64,000 nt of DNA from NCBI GenBank assembly GCA_950295325.1, contig OX485803.1:3534001-3598000 (forward strand), in the 5' to 3' direction. Origin of the DNA: Polytrichum commune (lineage: Eukaryota > Streptophyta > Polytrichopsida > Polytrichales > Polytrichaceae). The notes under the pieces were generated by a model, which saw only the letters and a program-made list of their open reading frames with translations, ran no database searches and had not been told where the DNA came from. Positions 1-11,699 of this stretch are shown here, piece by piece (the stretch's first letter is position 1; the number at the start of each line of letters is the position of its first letter). The position numbers and the translations under genes were made by a program.

Positions 1-115
1 AAGTGGAAATATGAGTAGTGTCAAAGCATATAGAAATATTTCGTGTGTCAATTGCAGTATGTGAGGAGCGGGTAGAGATCGAACGTTCAGTGCTCCAAGT
101 AATTAATCAACTTCT

Positions 116-604
116 ATGTTGATTGATTCAGGATCAACCCATAACTTGATGACGTCTAAGTTTGCATCAAAGTTAGGATTGCTAGTCTCTAAAACTGAAC
201 CTTGTAAGGTTTTCTTACCCAATGGTGAGTCAAACATGATTGAGTGTCAATTGTTGTATGTCCCTGTGATATTACAAATCACTGCAAATTTTGAAGTTTG
301 GACAGAGAGTCCGTACGACGTCATACTGGGAATGTTGTGGCTCGATGATGTGGGTGCATTGATTGCTTGCAAACATGGAGAGGTTTATGGCAGGCTTTTC
401 AACAGCAAACCTTTCACAATCAAAGGTACGAGAGCTTTATCTAAAATACATTTACTTTCTACTACACAAATAAAAAGGTGTTTAAGAAAGAAACAAGAAG
501 TCATTGCAATTGATATTCATAAGAATTCAAATGAGTTTGAACCAAGTTGCAAAGAACCAATAAATGTTGAGGATTTTCTCACAAATTATCAGGATATTTT
601 TTAA
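116..604 (+). pseudogene. Ty3/gypsy aspartic protease remnant
   Basis: This is an uninterrupted 162-codon stretch of the decayed chromovirus pol. It carries the retropepsin active-site motif L-I-D-S-G-S-T-H-N near residue 2 and the later hydrophobic motif V-I-L-G-M near residue 70, as expected for the protease that processes Gag-Pol. The ATG at 116 sits just before the catalytic motif, so it is an internal codon and not a true start; the original frame came from upstream. The frame ends at a TAA at 602-604, after which the linker to reverse transcriptase is badly damaged. As a retropepsin-like fragment the call is secure; function is lost with the rest of pol. Confidence 0.85.
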
Positions 605-1920
605 GATGAGTTGTCAGGGATGCCACCTTAAAGATAAGTAGATCATGCTATAGAATTGGTACCTGGGTGGCATCGATAGCCAAGGCACCTTATAATTTTT
701 TTAAAGAGAATGTTGACTTGAAAACTCAATTAAATTATTTGTTAAAGAAGGGATACATTAGACCTACCAAATTTCTATGGGGTGCTTCTGTATTATTTGA
801 AGAAAAAAAATGGTAATTTGAAGCTATGTGTGAATTATAGAGGTCTAAGTAAGTCTACCATCAAGAACAAATATCCATTGCCCGTATTTGATGAATTGGT
901 TGATCAATTCGTTGTGGCTAAGAAGTTTTCAAAGATTGATTTGAGGACTAGATATAATCAAATTAGAATAAAATAGGGTGACGTTGAAAAAACAACTTTT
1001 CGTAGTCGTTTTGGTCATTTTGAATATTCGGTAATGCCTTTTGGACTTACTAATGCGCCTGCCGCATTTATGAATTTCTTGAAACCTATATTCAAAGATA
1101 ATCTTCGAATTTCACCCTTGTTTTCATGGATGGCATATTAGTGTTTTCCAAAAATGAGAAGAAGCTTAAAGAACACCTTGAGAAAATTCTTGATATTTTG
1201 AAAAAACATAAATTATATGCTAAGTGAAGCGAATGTCAGTTTTTCCACACCCATATTGAATACCTTGGACATATGTTGTCTGAAGAAGGTGTCACTATTG
1301 ATCCTAAAAAGATCGAGACTGTGGTTAGGTGGCCCGCGCCTAAGGATAAGATTGAGGTCAGACACTTTTTGGGGTTGGCAACTTACGTGAGGAAGTATGT
1401 AAGAAATTTTGCCAAGATTGTAGCTCCCATGACAAATTTTTTAAAAAACAAATTTGAAAAAATCACTTGGACTAGTAATTGTCATGCAAGCTTTGACGCT
1501 TTGAAGAAAGCTTTGACAGAGGCCCCAGTCTTGAGTATCATGGATCCCTTGCAAGGCGGGTTAGCCTTGTGCATAGATGCTAGTGATATGGCTATAGGTG
1601 TTATGTTGATGCAAGAAGGCAGGGTAATTGCTTATGAATCTTGAAAGCTAAGCAATACATAGTTGAATTATCCAATTCATAATAATAATAAAAATTAGCG
1701 ATAATTCATGCATTGAAAGTTTGGCATCACTATCTATTCGGTAGTGAATTTAAAATTGAGACTGATCATCATTGATTGCATATATTTGACTAGTCTATCT
1801 AATTTGAATCGTAGACAAAATCGTTGGATGGGATTGATGCAAGAATTTAATTTTGAGATCCAATATGTCAAGAGCAAAGAAAATGTTCTAGCCGACTCTT
1901 TGTCATGTAGATCATTTTTA
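605..1920 (+). pseudogene. Ty3/gypsy reverse transcriptase-RNase H remnant
   Basis: The pieces read as RT and then RNase H of a gypsy polymerase. At 782-976 a fragment carries K-K-K-N-G-N-L-K-L-C-V-N-Y-R and the D-L-R-T-R-Y-N-Q-I-R-I block. Near 1030-1060 is [10 protein letters not shown]. Near 1123-1150 the catalytic F-x-D-D motif reads F-M-D-G, so one catalytic aspartate is lost. At 1273-1644 the connection region (R-H-F-L-G-L-A) is followed by the RNase H start (C-I-D-A-S-D). A TGA near 1226, a TGA at 1642-1644 and other stops or shifts break the frame. The tail near 1860-1915 reads like the usual N-V-L-A-D-S-L-S end of gypsy RNase H. No activity can be expected. Confidence 0.88.
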
Positions 1921-2039
1921 AACACAATGTCTTTAGTGAAAAAAACTTTGCTTGACAACATCAAGGATTTTATAGGGGTGATACGTATTATTCTATTCCT
2001 TTTTGAGAGTTTATCAAATGAATCTAGAAGTTAAGAGGA

Positions 2040-3340
2040 AATTGATAATTTTTCTACCTATGTATTGGATGCGGGTAATTTATATTATAAGTCTAGAATT
2101 TGTATTCCTGAGATGGTAGATCATCCTTCACGATTGTCACAATATTTCTATCTTAGGTTATTCGGGGTTTTAGAAAACATACGATGTAGTAAAAAATATT
2201 ATTTTAGGCCATGATTGAAAACTTATGTGGAAAATTATGTCGAGAGGTGTTTGTTATGTCAGATGAACAAAGTGAAGCAAGTGAAACATCTAGGGTTGTT
2301 GCAATCATTGACAGTGTCTAATAGGTAGCGGGAATCTATTTCTATGGATTTCATTGTGGATATTTGAAGAACTCAAAAAGGCTTTGATAGCATTTTTGTG
2401 GTCGTTGATAGACTAACTAAGGTGGCTTTATTTATACCTACAACGACAACCATGACAACTTTGGGAATAACTTAGTTGTATTTTAAAGAGATATATGTGA
2501 ATTATGGGTTGCCTCAAGAGATAATTTGTGACAAAGATATAGAATTCATGAAACAATTTTAGAAATCTTTGTTCAAATTGTGTGACACCAAAATTAGTAT
2601 GAGTTTTGCATATCATCCGGATACGGATGGACAGACTGAGAGAACCAACATGAGTCTTGAAGACATGCTTAGAATGTACGTTGGAAAAAGACAACAGTCT
2701 TAGGATAAGTGATATAATTTTTTTATAATCAACGAGAGCATAGTATCATAGGGATGAGTCCATTTTGTGCTTTACATGGTCAAGAATGTAGAACTCCGAA
2801 TTTCTTAGCAACTCCTAACTCTAAAATTGAAAGTTTGAATCAAATAATTCAAGAAATACATAGTGTATGTTTTATGCTAAGCAATGTATGCAAGGTGCAC
2901 AAGAGAGATCCAAATTCTATGCAGATCAAAGAAGGAGTGTAAGAGAGTTTGAGGTTGGCTAGAAGGTATTTTTGAAAGTAACGCCTAAATGCTTTGGATT
3001 AAAACTCGGGAGGTCAAGAAAATTGTCTCCTAGATTTTGTGATCTATTTCAAATTCTTAAGAGAATTTTTCATGTGGTATATGCATTAGATTAACCCAAG
3101 GACTAGAAAATTCATAATGTGTTCCACGTAAGTTTGTTAAAAAGATACGTGCCCGATCCCAGTCATATACTTCTAGATTTACCTCAAGTACTTCATGAGG
3201 GGAAGATGTTGGTTGAACTTGAAAGAATTTTGCAGGTTGATTTGCAACACCTCAGGAATAGGTCATTCACTAGATTTTTTGTTAAATGAAAAGACTAACC
3301 TGAGGATGAAGCATCATGAGAGTTAGAAAATGAGTTCAGC
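2040..3340 (+). pseudogene. Ty3/gypsy integrase and chromodomain remnant
   Basis: The zinc-binding region survives as C-L-L-C-Q-M-N-K near 2250. The integrase core is visible as M-D-F-I-V-D near 2345, I-C-D-K-D near 2525 and D-G-Q-T-E-R-T-N near 2630, the three blocks holding the catalytic D, D and E. Near 3120-3150 comes the conserved V-F-H-V-S-L-L-K-R block. At about 3240-3360 the text matches a plant chromodomain tail (K-D-x-P-E-D-E-A-S, then P-N-F-V-I-A-D-N-D). TAG, TGA and TAA codons interrupt every block. A chromodomain at this position would have targeted insertion to heterochromatin. Confidence 0.85.
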
Positions 3341-3396
3341 GAAACTTACCCAAATTTTGTCATTGCAGACAATGACTTAATTTGAGAGGGGAAAAG

Positions 3397-3829
3397 TGTA
3401 ATGGACTAATTGGGAAATGTATTGTTGAGGATGGAAATAAATTGCAGGAATGAATGTCCAAGACTAAGAAGCGTGGATGAATAGGAAGTTAAGGGACGAG
3501 AAGTTGGATGACTCTTATCTATGTAAAGCAAAGTGAAAGTGATATACGCATATAGATAAGGAGACTTCAGTCTATGTATAAAAAGACTTGAGATTTCTAA
3601 AAGTATGTTATGGATGTATAGATAGGGCTTGGGGGAGGGAGAACACATGTTATGTTTTGTGTGTCTCCAAGGTGGGAGGTGAACCTTTGTCAGTAAATGT
3701 TTGTTTATTGTTTATGAACGATTTAACGAGGTACATTACAAGGACCAACTAACCTTGATACCTTTTCATGTACAAATTGTTGTCATTACGATTTCTGCTC
3801 TATGGGATACTCGTTAGGTTAAAACAACA
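3397..3829 (+). repeat. 3' LTR of the decayed chromovirus
   Basis: A purine-rich tract (TTGAGAGGGGAAAAG) ends just before TGTAATGG at 3397, the expected PPT-LTR junction directly after the pol stop. The 3' boundary is set at the CA of AACAACA near 3829, by analogy with plant LTRs ending in ACA. Without the 5' LTR the end is an estimate of some tens of bases. About 433 bp. Confidence 0.65.
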
Positions 3830-3858
3830 AGTATAAATTCACCAATTCACCAACATTT

Positions 3859-4690
3859 CTAGTGATGTTTGGCTTCTTCAAAATGCCACTCATTATCCTT
3901 AATCCAATTAGCGTAACATTTGAAGATTTCTTTAGCTTCCCCCTTCGTGAGATATGGAGGAATGTTTAGAACAAGGCCCCTACCTGGAAGTTTGAAGATT
4001 TGGTCAATTGTGGAAGTGAAAAAAAAATCCATAGTTGATTCTATTACTTTGGTGGTCTTAGTGTTCATGTGATAAGTATGCACAAAATGAGCAACCTTCT
4101 CCTTGTTAACCATTTTATCCACTTCTCATATCCACAATAAGAATGTCCAATCTCTTGCTTTTTGGAAATTGACCTTATTCTTGGCCATTGGTTTATGTGT
4201 CAAAGGTGTTGCAATATAAGCTGAAAAGGTCTAAGATGTAACAAGCCCCATAAAGAGAGTCTATCTTCATAAAGATTTGAGACCATGGTTTGCAACTAGG
4301 TCAGTCCTACCTTTGCAAAAATTTCAACATGATGTGGATGAATTACAATATTCAATTTAAAAGATCACTTTCAATAAATAGTAATCCACTTGTTTCATGC
4401 TTTCTTCTACAAAGGATGATTTTTTCCAATTTAGCCTACGTTTCTTGAACATTTCTTGGACCATCCTCTGATTTTTCCTCACTTTTGAAAATTTCACTCT
4501 TGCTAAATTCACCCTCATTGTAGTGGAAATCTACTTGACCATAGATTTTTCTAAAGCCCTTGTGAATAATTCCAACTACTATACTCTTTTGCGCCATGTA
4601 TTTGCTCCTAATACATCTTCTCTGACCATATGTAACTTCTAAAACAGTTTGCACTAGAGAAGTAAAACTCAATTGTCTACTACTACCCAC
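3859..4690 (-). pseudogene. Unrecognised coding remnant, two fragments
   Basis: Two minus-strand frames, 4436-4690 (84 codons) and 3859-4122 (87 codons), lie about 310 bp apart directly downstream of the chromovirus LTR. The second has a protein-like composition with a block I-D-Q-I-F-K-L-P-G-R-G and an aromatic, charged C-terminus. I do not recognise a family with confidence. A retroelement gag or plant-mobile-domain-like piece would fit the composition and the setting. No start, splice signals or promoter could be supported. It may simply be a decayed transposon internal region, and either frame could be chance. Confidence 0.25.
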
Positions 4691-5619
4691 AAGTTTACGG
4701 CCTCACTTACGTACAAATTCTTTCTTTCTTTCTTTCTTTCTCTTTGACAATTGTCTCTTGGTTATGTCCATGTCCTACTCTTCTTCATCTGATTTTTCAA
4801 GGGCAAATGACCACTAAATAGATTCAATGTTGCAACTGGTCTCTAGATTGTCCTTCAAGTTTCTTGTTTTCCTGTTCTTTCTCTCAGCCTTTTAGAACTT
4901 GACCACCTCTCATGATGTTCTACCACCTCTCAAGAAGTAGATTCAATGATACCGAGGGATTTTCTTTGACTACAGCAGGCCATCTATGAGGAACAGATCA
5001 GACACTCATACAAGATCGATCCTGACTTCAAGTCGCCAGACTAAGTTATATATTGCCGTTGAGAAACCTTATTTTTAAGTTGCTAAAGTTCTAACTATGG
5101 ATTCAGGTCCCCTCAGCATGCAATTGACTTCTCTTTTTCCCTCGGTAATATCTTTACAGAGCTAGTCTTGATTGCTTCCTTGGCATTGGATCTTGTAATT
5201 AAGGATCTTGTAGAAAGACACTGAGGTTGAATAACTCTCTGTCTTGTTGTCCCTTCTTTACTTTTCCATCAGCGAAAGACTCCTCTTTAATTAAGTGGGC
5301 TCTTTTCAAAACATATCCTCTCGAAGAGACTGGAACAACTCGGTCCTTACTTAACTTACAGTATCCTCAAAGTCTCTCTTTCTCTCGGTGAGAACTACAA
5401 CTATAACTCCACTGAGCAGTCTGGTTATGAACATCACTCAAAATAATTTCATTATGTTGGCCTTAAGCTCTTTCTTGTGCCATTGTTAGAGGAAAACATA
5501 GCATCCTCCCAATCCTCCTTGAGAGTCGGTGCTAATTCAACTTCCTTAGATAGTGTGGGAAGTTTATGAATGAAGGGTCGGGGTTGATGGTCTAATCCAT
5601 AATAGTAGAGATTTAACAA
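4691..5619. other. No gene seen
   Basis: AT-rich sequence without a supportable frame. The only structured element is a short TTTC microsatellite around 4718-4742. Confidence 0.5.
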
Positions 5620-6060
5620 ACATATTCATTCATGATGACATATGTCTTTTTGGGTGTCCATATTGTGAACACAACATAACATGGTGGTCACAATATGGAC
5701 GCCCAAAAAGACATGTGTTCAAAAGAGATAAGACCACTTGCTCGAAATTCATGAACCATTATAGACGCAATAGTAAACATACTTTGTTTGTTTGGTTGGT
5801 TTTTTTGTTTTTGTTTTTGGGAGAGGGGGGGGGGGGGGGGGGGGGGGCTATATGATCACTCAACAAATTAAAGAATCTTCATTTTGACAACATTGAAGAA
5901 GTTTGTATGAGCTCCATAAATTATGAGGAAATTGGCCACATGCATGATTTGGATTTGCTAATCATCTTGCACTACTTGCATGTTTCATATCCTATGAGAA
6001 GTGGTGCCAAGAGAAAAGTGTGTTTTTAAGACCTACTTACCTAAGTGCTAATGAATCAAG
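5620..6060 (+). repeat. Dispersed repeat R2, copy 1
   Basis: Shares ordered blocks with the copies near 6186, 57065 and 63505: a block around AAAAAGACATGTGTTCAA, then GTGCTCGAA-like text, then GATTTGCTAA-CATCTTG, then ATCCTA-GAGAAGTGG and TTTAAGACC. The order is conserved while sequence between blocks has drifted. This copy holds a 23-bp G run (5825-5847). The superfamily is not known to me. Confidence 0.65.
5638..5718. repeat. 31-bp inverted repeat (hairpin)
   Basis: Arms 5638-5668 and 5688-5718 are inverted with two mismatches, around a 19-bp loop. The arm contains GTCTTTTTGGG. It lies at the start of R2 copy 1; the other R2 copies carry only one arm, so this looks like a local inverted duplication. 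Confidence 0.85.
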
Positions 6061-6185
6061 GTTTGACGGGGACCAACAACACGATTAACAAGGCCCAAAA
6101 CAAAAGTCCTCCGATTTTCTTGATTCCATATGTCTCCCCCTCCTAAACAGGACCACTCTTGAGGAAAAAGGTGCCTATATCAAAC

Positions 6186-6735
6186 GCAACAATAATATGG
6201 ACACCCATATTTGAGTGGTATGTGCTTAGGTTTGGATCTAAGAACAAACACCAAAAAAACATGTGTTAAAAAAAGATTGGATTGCGTGCTCGAATGCTAC
6301 CCATTGTAGGCTCAAGAGTCAACATGATCGGGGAAACCTACATGACCACTTAATGAGCACAAGAATCTTCATATTGATAATGGATGAGACATTCATATGA
6401 GCTCCCAAAAATTATGAGGCAAATGGGTACGGGCATGGTTCAGTGTCCGGGGAGATTTTGGGGCATAGTCAGTCAAAATCCTAGTGTTCCCAAGCCCAAC
6501 TAGTTACATGTTATGATTTTTCAGTTTTTCTTTATAAATATGAGATATATTCCATAGATTCTTGTAAAATGATGGTAAGTTCCTTGAAGTCTTGAACTTC
6601 AACCGGTTGTTTCTCAAACTCAAACGGTTCATCTTGACTAGCGGTCGGTTCTCCCCGTTCATCGGCAAAGTTTGGATTTACTACTCATCTTGCACGAATT
6701 ACGTTTTTCAAATCTTACAAGAAGTGCCCAGGTGA
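6186..6735 (+). repeat. Dispersed repeat R2, copy 2, interrupted by R1
   Basis: R2 blocks run from 6195 (ATATGGACACCC, then GTGGTATGTG) to about 6430 (GGCATGGTT) and resume near 6672 with TTTGGATTTACT-CATCTTGCAC. The intervening 240 bp is an R1 copy, so R1 sits inside R2. Confidence 0.6.
6432..6672 (+). repeat. Dispersed repeat R1, copy 1 (nested in R2)
   Basis: Starts CAGTGTCCGGGGAGA and ends near TCTCCCCGTTCATCG. The last bases read in reverse complement give ACGGGGAGA, so the two ends are roughly inverted, as in a non-autonomous DNA element. Related copies lie at 9525-9900 and, inverted, at 13195-13445. No clear TSD. Confidence 0.55.
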
Positions 6736-9524
6736 AGGGAGAAAAGTATCTATCTACCTTTAAGTTTGTGATTCATACTAAGATGATAGATGCATATATA
6801 CTTGGCAAGAACTTGTGTTTGGTGTGGGCAGGCCTTGAGTCTAAGTCAAAAGCATGGAGCACGGTGGTCTCATGATCCATCAGCCTCTGTTGTAGACTAG
6901 TACCCGATTATTATTCTTGTACAAATTCCATTCAACCAATGAGCACCCCCACAACACTAAGGGTCACTTTACCCCATGTATGGCCAAGGACCGTGACCAT
7001 GACAATGACATTGTGAGAGCCCTTGAAACTCATTTTAAGAAGCTTGTACCGTGCAAAATTATAATTGATTTTTACATGGTCACGGGTTTCAAACGTGCCA
7101 AGTGAAAAGACACACGGGACTAGGCGGGGCTCTCAATCAGATGCTATTTCATTCTCATCCTATTCACATGGGTCCTTTCACATAGTAAAATTGTAGTATA
7201 TAACAACTTTGTGAGACTTTTGAAGTGTTATGGGTTCCCGGTTTTGAGTAACATCCACCTCTTTGAGGTGGGTTTGATGCACACTGCGGTCGATCATGAA
7301 CCCTTATTCATAGTGCATAGGATTACATGTAGGGTTTTCTTCTATTCAAGATTCGTTGGTTTCTTAGGGTTTCAAGGTCTAGCGTAAAGTGAGGTAGGCT
7401 GCTCACTCCCTCGCTAGTACCTTGTCATTGTGAAGTGGTGGATGACATCTTCAGGTTGGTAGCAAAAGTGGGGGGGGGGGAACTTCTGATGGAGGTGTGA
7501 GAAGTTTGCATGTACAAAAGCACCTCACCAATGCATCAAACTCTAACAAAGGTAGCCTCAAGATTTGTTTGGTATTACATACTTCTAGATTTTGCAATGC
7601 TTAAAAATGTGATTTCTATGAGCCATACCAAAATAGATGGTATCACTTAGGGCCTATAGTTAATTCTTTTAGCCCATATGTCTTCTTATGAAACAACCAT
7701 CATATTCCTAGCGCAACAAATATGCCAAAGGATGTTACCTTGCAGAACATCCTATGCATATTTGTCTCTCTTGTTGCTACATTGATCATCCCAACTAGTG
7801 AAGGAGGGCTAACAATGCATGTGAGAAATTAGGGCCCCCAAAACATCTAGGAAGCATTGTTCATCCCTAACATTATTCTTCAAATATACTACTCATAGCA
7901 ACATTATTTACTGAAAATATCGACACTATTCATCCTAGCACTATTTGCCAACAAGCATGTGTTTGCATTTTTTTAATCACTCTACAAGTACCCTAGAATA
8001 CACACTAAAATTTCAAATATGCATGACAAATGAGCATGTAATCATGAATTTAGTATCACTCAACAAAAAATTCAGCCCTCACTAATTTTGAGACTTGAAA
8101 AAATAATGTGAGGAATTAGTACCACACGCACTAATTGGGATAATCGGTGTAGGTGTATGATCATTCCTTGTCATATTGCCCCACTTAGTATCGATTCATT
8201 AGCCTCCTTTCACAAGATGTGGGAGGATTTACCAAAGTTGACCTTGGTAAGAATGTAGAGGTTTGAAGCCTTCTTGGGAGTCATAGTATCTATAAGGCAA
8301 AGTTGTATGATTCTAATTATAAAGTGTCTGAAGTTACATCATTTGCCGTTGAGACCCCATGCACATGCTCTAGGGGCTCATGGTCAGCCCTCTGTGTTGG
8401 TTAACCAAAGAAAATGTTGCATTTTCTTGGTTCTAATTTCGTGCAACATATTGTCAAGAGCTTCCTTCCTTCTCATATGACCTAATAAGTCCAATTGGTG
8501 TTGAGTTTGCTATCTTTGGAGGTCATGTTTAGACTACGATGAAGAAGTGCACCAATCAGGTAAGAATTTAAGCCCAAGACAAGGTAATTTGAGGCAACGG
8601 TTAAATTACGGCATTATGTCTCAATAATTCAACCGTCATAATTTGACTTGGTTAGCTCCTAATTTGATATTTTTTCTTTCAAGTTTTTAAAAACCTTGGC
8701 CATTTCACATGTGAGCTTCTCCTTCTGCTTCTTCTTCTATTATTTTAAGGAGTTGAGGGTCATTTCCAATTTGCTCATATTCAATGCCTTTCGTAGTGAA
8801 ATGAATATGAAAATTGCGAATTCGCAATTGAAAGTAGCTTGGATTTTTTTTAAAGAAATTTATAGTTTAGCAAATCTATACAGAGTCTACAAACAAACAA
8901 TTTGAAGAAATACATATGCAACCTACATACATTCTCAAAGTCATCTTAGGGAAAGAGCCTTTTACTCTCAATTGATGTTTGGTTGCTAAGGAAGGATCAC
9001 TGCAAAATAAGCCTTATTGCATGTGAGGATCTTTCATTAAATGAAGGTGTTGTCCCCTTTTGTGGATCACTTCGTACACCGCCTCGTTGAGTGGATAGAT
9101 CCCTGATTAAGCATTGTGATTGGCCAAAGTTGGCGCTCTCCTAAAAATGTTCTTGTGTCCTTCTTACACCGCTATTACGCATGGCCGAAGGGGTGCTATT
9201 TTCTATTCACTACTGCATATGATTAATCGCTTTTAACAATGACTTGACCATACCGTTGGACTCACTTGTTGATGGCTTAAGGATTTTAAACTAGATGTCA
9301 CCAAAGGGAATAGTTCACTTTAAAGCTTCAGTACCTAATCCGGTTTGTGGGTTGTTTCTGAGGCACCAGTCTGAAGGGGAATAGAGTTAATGCTCATAAC
9401 TTATTTCTTTTCTTTGGTTGTTACTTGATCTCACCTTCTTGACAAATTCCTTGAGAATCTTATAATCATACTACGAAGTGTCCCAAAGATCCCCAATGCC
9501 AAAGACACCTTCCATACAACAATT
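6736..9524. other. Intergenic repeats, no gene seen
   Basis: No frame here resembles a protein. From 6960 (AGGGTCACTTTAC) to about 7110 the text matches ends of the R4 family. 7800-8135 is an R5 copy. A 10-bp G run lies near 7472-7481. The remainder is unassigned AT-rich sequence. Confidence 0.45.
7800..8135 (+). repeat. Dispersed repeat R5, copy 1
   Basis: Reverse complement of 11700-12090: shared blocks include AGCATTGTTCATCCC near 7855, CACTATTCATC near 7930, TGAGCATGTA near 8031 and CACTCAACAAAAAATT near 8057. The two copies are inverted, about 3.6 kb apart, with many substitutions. Superfamily unknown. Confidence 0.6.
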
Positions 9525-9900
9525 GCAGTGTGGGGGCAGATTTTTGGACTATATCAGCCAAGATCCTAGTGTTTCCAAGATCAATCTTTCACATCTTCAC
9601 ATTATTAAGATCTATAACAGTGTTCTGTGGGACTCACAATATTTTGCAGAATATTCCTCACATTCAGACCAAATGTGAGGAATATTCCACATATTACTGT
9701 GAGTCCCACAGAACACTGCTATGGATCTGAATAATGTTATGTTTCACTTTTTCTTTGTTATTCTAGAGAATATTTTGTGAAGTCCTCAAACTATATCTCT
9801 AATTTTCGTGACATCATCTTGGATTTGAACCGCTTATTTCTCAAACTCAATCGGTTCATATGTAACTAACGGTCAGTTGTTTTCCGTTCATTGAGCCATT
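9525..9900 (+). repeat. Dispersed repeat R1, copy 2, split by a MITE
   Basis: R1 text GATCCTAGTGTTTCCAAG (9562-9579) and, after the MITE, TTTCTCAAACTCAATCGG and TTTTCCGTTCATTG (9836-9892) match copies 1 and 3. The foldback MITE at 9598-9741 interrupts it. Confidence 0.65.
9598..9741. mobile_element. Foldback MITE, copy 1
   Basis: About 144 bp that folds back almost end to end: the left arm (ATTATTAAGATCTATAACAG, TGTTCTGTGGGACTCACA, GAATATTCCTCACAT) is matched in reverse by the right arm, with a few-base loop near 9667-9672. A homologous copy is at 23765-23911. Flanks TTTCACATCT and TTTCACTTTT are a candidate imperfect TSD. It has no coding capacity and must have been moved in trans. Confidence 0.85.
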
Positions 9901-9976
9901 GGCGTAAGGTTAGTTCCCAATCAATTTACTGACCTCATCCGTGGCATGTGAGGTGAGGTGAATGGATTGCCTCAAA

Positions 9977-10333
9977 AGGCCACTTCACACACGACATTGA
10001 AGGCTCATGACCATTGCATTCTAAGATATCTCATTAGGCAAGAAGGTCGAGACTGTTTCAATTCACTTGGAAGTGAAGGTCTAAGGGCCCAAATAAATTA
10101 TCATGGATGGAAAAGCCCACATAGATTCCTACATGACAGATTATCGATAATGTTTCATGGTTTGCCGGAATTTGCGTCAGGTCCACCTCTAAGAGGTAGG
10201 CATGACACAAATTATGACAGACCATGTTAGAATCAAGAGCCTTAGGCAACCAACTAGTACTCCCTTTGATTGAGAGACAAGGGTCTTGATAAATCAATGG
10301 TCATGGCCCTTGGCTCGTGTGTGAAGTGGCCCT
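9977..10333. mobile_element. R4-family TIR element, copy A
   Basis: 357 bp with terminal inverted repeats: left AGGCCACTTCACACACGA, right (reverse complement) AGGGCCACTTCACACACGA, both continuing to CATGACCATTG. The flanks are AA on both sides. Open frames inside have no protein similarity I can recognise. Related to copy B at 11151-11649. Confidence 0.75.
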
Positions 10334-11150
10334 AAGATAGATTTTCATCTTGGTTGCGAGGGGGACCTCAAGGTGAGATGATTGATGTCTAATAAGGGTC
10401 CATGCATGGTGTCCACTTACTACCAAAAACATATCCCAATACCTACTTTCTGAATGACATTATGTCCCCGGACAATATCCACTAGCTAGGGTGACCAACT
10501 ATTGGCTATTATCAACGGTCATTGGCCACTACTGTGGTATGTATTTCTTGCAAAGGGTGAAGTAGTTTTACATCTAACGTCAATGTTTTTTAAGAAGTGA
10601 CGAGAGATGTTCTACGAACAAACACTTTATTCACTCCTAGAGACTATAGTAGTTCTTCAGGGTCCATGCCTTCTTCAAGAAAACATCATCAAATGGCAAG
10701 TGATGCTACCTATGCCCATGGAAAAGTAACTCAACCAATCTTTATGCTCTTGAGGGTAGAAGCTCCCAGACCGAACCTTTTTTTCTCACTCTCGCCATCT
10801 GCTTTGTTTCATGTGATCTCAATATTGTTGTGCATATCATGTAATTGCTAATACCCCCAAAATAATTTGAGAATTCTATATGAGATTGCAGTGCTCAAAC
10901 CATCTGTTTGAATACCCACAAAACCTACACTAATATGTGCCCTTTTACTGCCCCATGCTAATTTATTGACATTCCATGTTATTAGTTTAAGGTATTCATT
11001 ATCACGGTAATGAGATGCATGATATACTTGTGCTTTCTATACGGATGAATAGACAAAGTTGTAAGTTTTTTGTGATATGAATTTGATCCAAGATACTTTT
11101 TATAGGTGAGGAGGAAACTTATTTGCGAAGATAACCTAAGTGCCCTAATA
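10334..11150. other. Intergenic; carries a partner of the 56-kb retroposed insert
   Basis: At about 10605-10660 the text GATGTTCTACGAACA, ACACTTTATTCACTCC and AGTTCTTC matches the short insert at 56253-56331, with the GC-rich middle replaced. No gene is supported in the rest. Confidence 0.5.
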
Positions 11151-11649
11151 AGGACCACTTTACACTGGAGCTTGAGGGTTCTTGACATGTCTTATACAAA
11201 TTATGTGATTGGTCGAGAAATTGGAAATGGTCGAAGTTCACTCTACACTAGATCATGGGGGTTTGAAGGACCAAATGAATTTGAACAATCTACAAGGCAT
11301 CCTACATGGCACCAAGTGGATAATGTTTCATGGTTTTTGGATATTATGTTAGACCCAACAACCGAGATGGATCGAACACAAAAGTAGGGGCCGTGACAAG
11401 CAATGAATTGCCGTTGGCTTCGTGCAATAGAATATTTTCATGGTGGGGACCATCTACTATTTTGGATTGTCCATAAAATATGTTGTGGTTCCTCAACATG
11501 GTCCACTTTTGCTTTACACAAAGCTTGAGGGCCCATCAATTGTAAAATTTGATTTCTTTTTTCCCCATGGTGTAACAACCTTTGGATGAATTTCAAGGGC
11601 TCTCAAATGTTCATGGTCATAGCTCTTGGTTGATGTGTAAAGGGGTCCT
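11151..11649. mobile_element. R4-family TIR element, copy B, TA target site
   Basis: 499 bp with TIRs AGGACCACTTTACAC (left) and AGGACCCCTTTACAC (right, reverse complement), flanked by TA at 11149-11150 and 11650-11651. Internally it aligns with copy A and with 27650-28110 (TTCACT-TACACTAGA, CCTACATGG). A TA target with short TIRs is typical of mariner or Stowaway-like MITEs, although the tip sequence is not a classic Stowaway tip. Confidence 0.75.
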
Positions 11650-11699
11650 TAGTATAGATATGCAATCATGTTTTGAAACCGTGATTTACTACACTAATT

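Larger units (their letters stand above)
1..3829 (+). mobile_element. Decayed Ty3/gypsy chromovirus, 3' portion
   Basis: Read on the plus strand, the remnants come in the order protease, reverse transcriptase, RNase H, integrase and chromodomain, followed by a polypurine tract and a 3' LTR. That order defines Ty3/gypsy, and the C-terminal chromodomain places it among chromoviruses. The 5' LTR and gag lie beyond the left edge, so insertion age and TSD cannot be read. The coding frame is broken by many stops and shifts, so the copy is dead and old compared with the gypsy element at 29344-36988. Confidence 0.9.
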
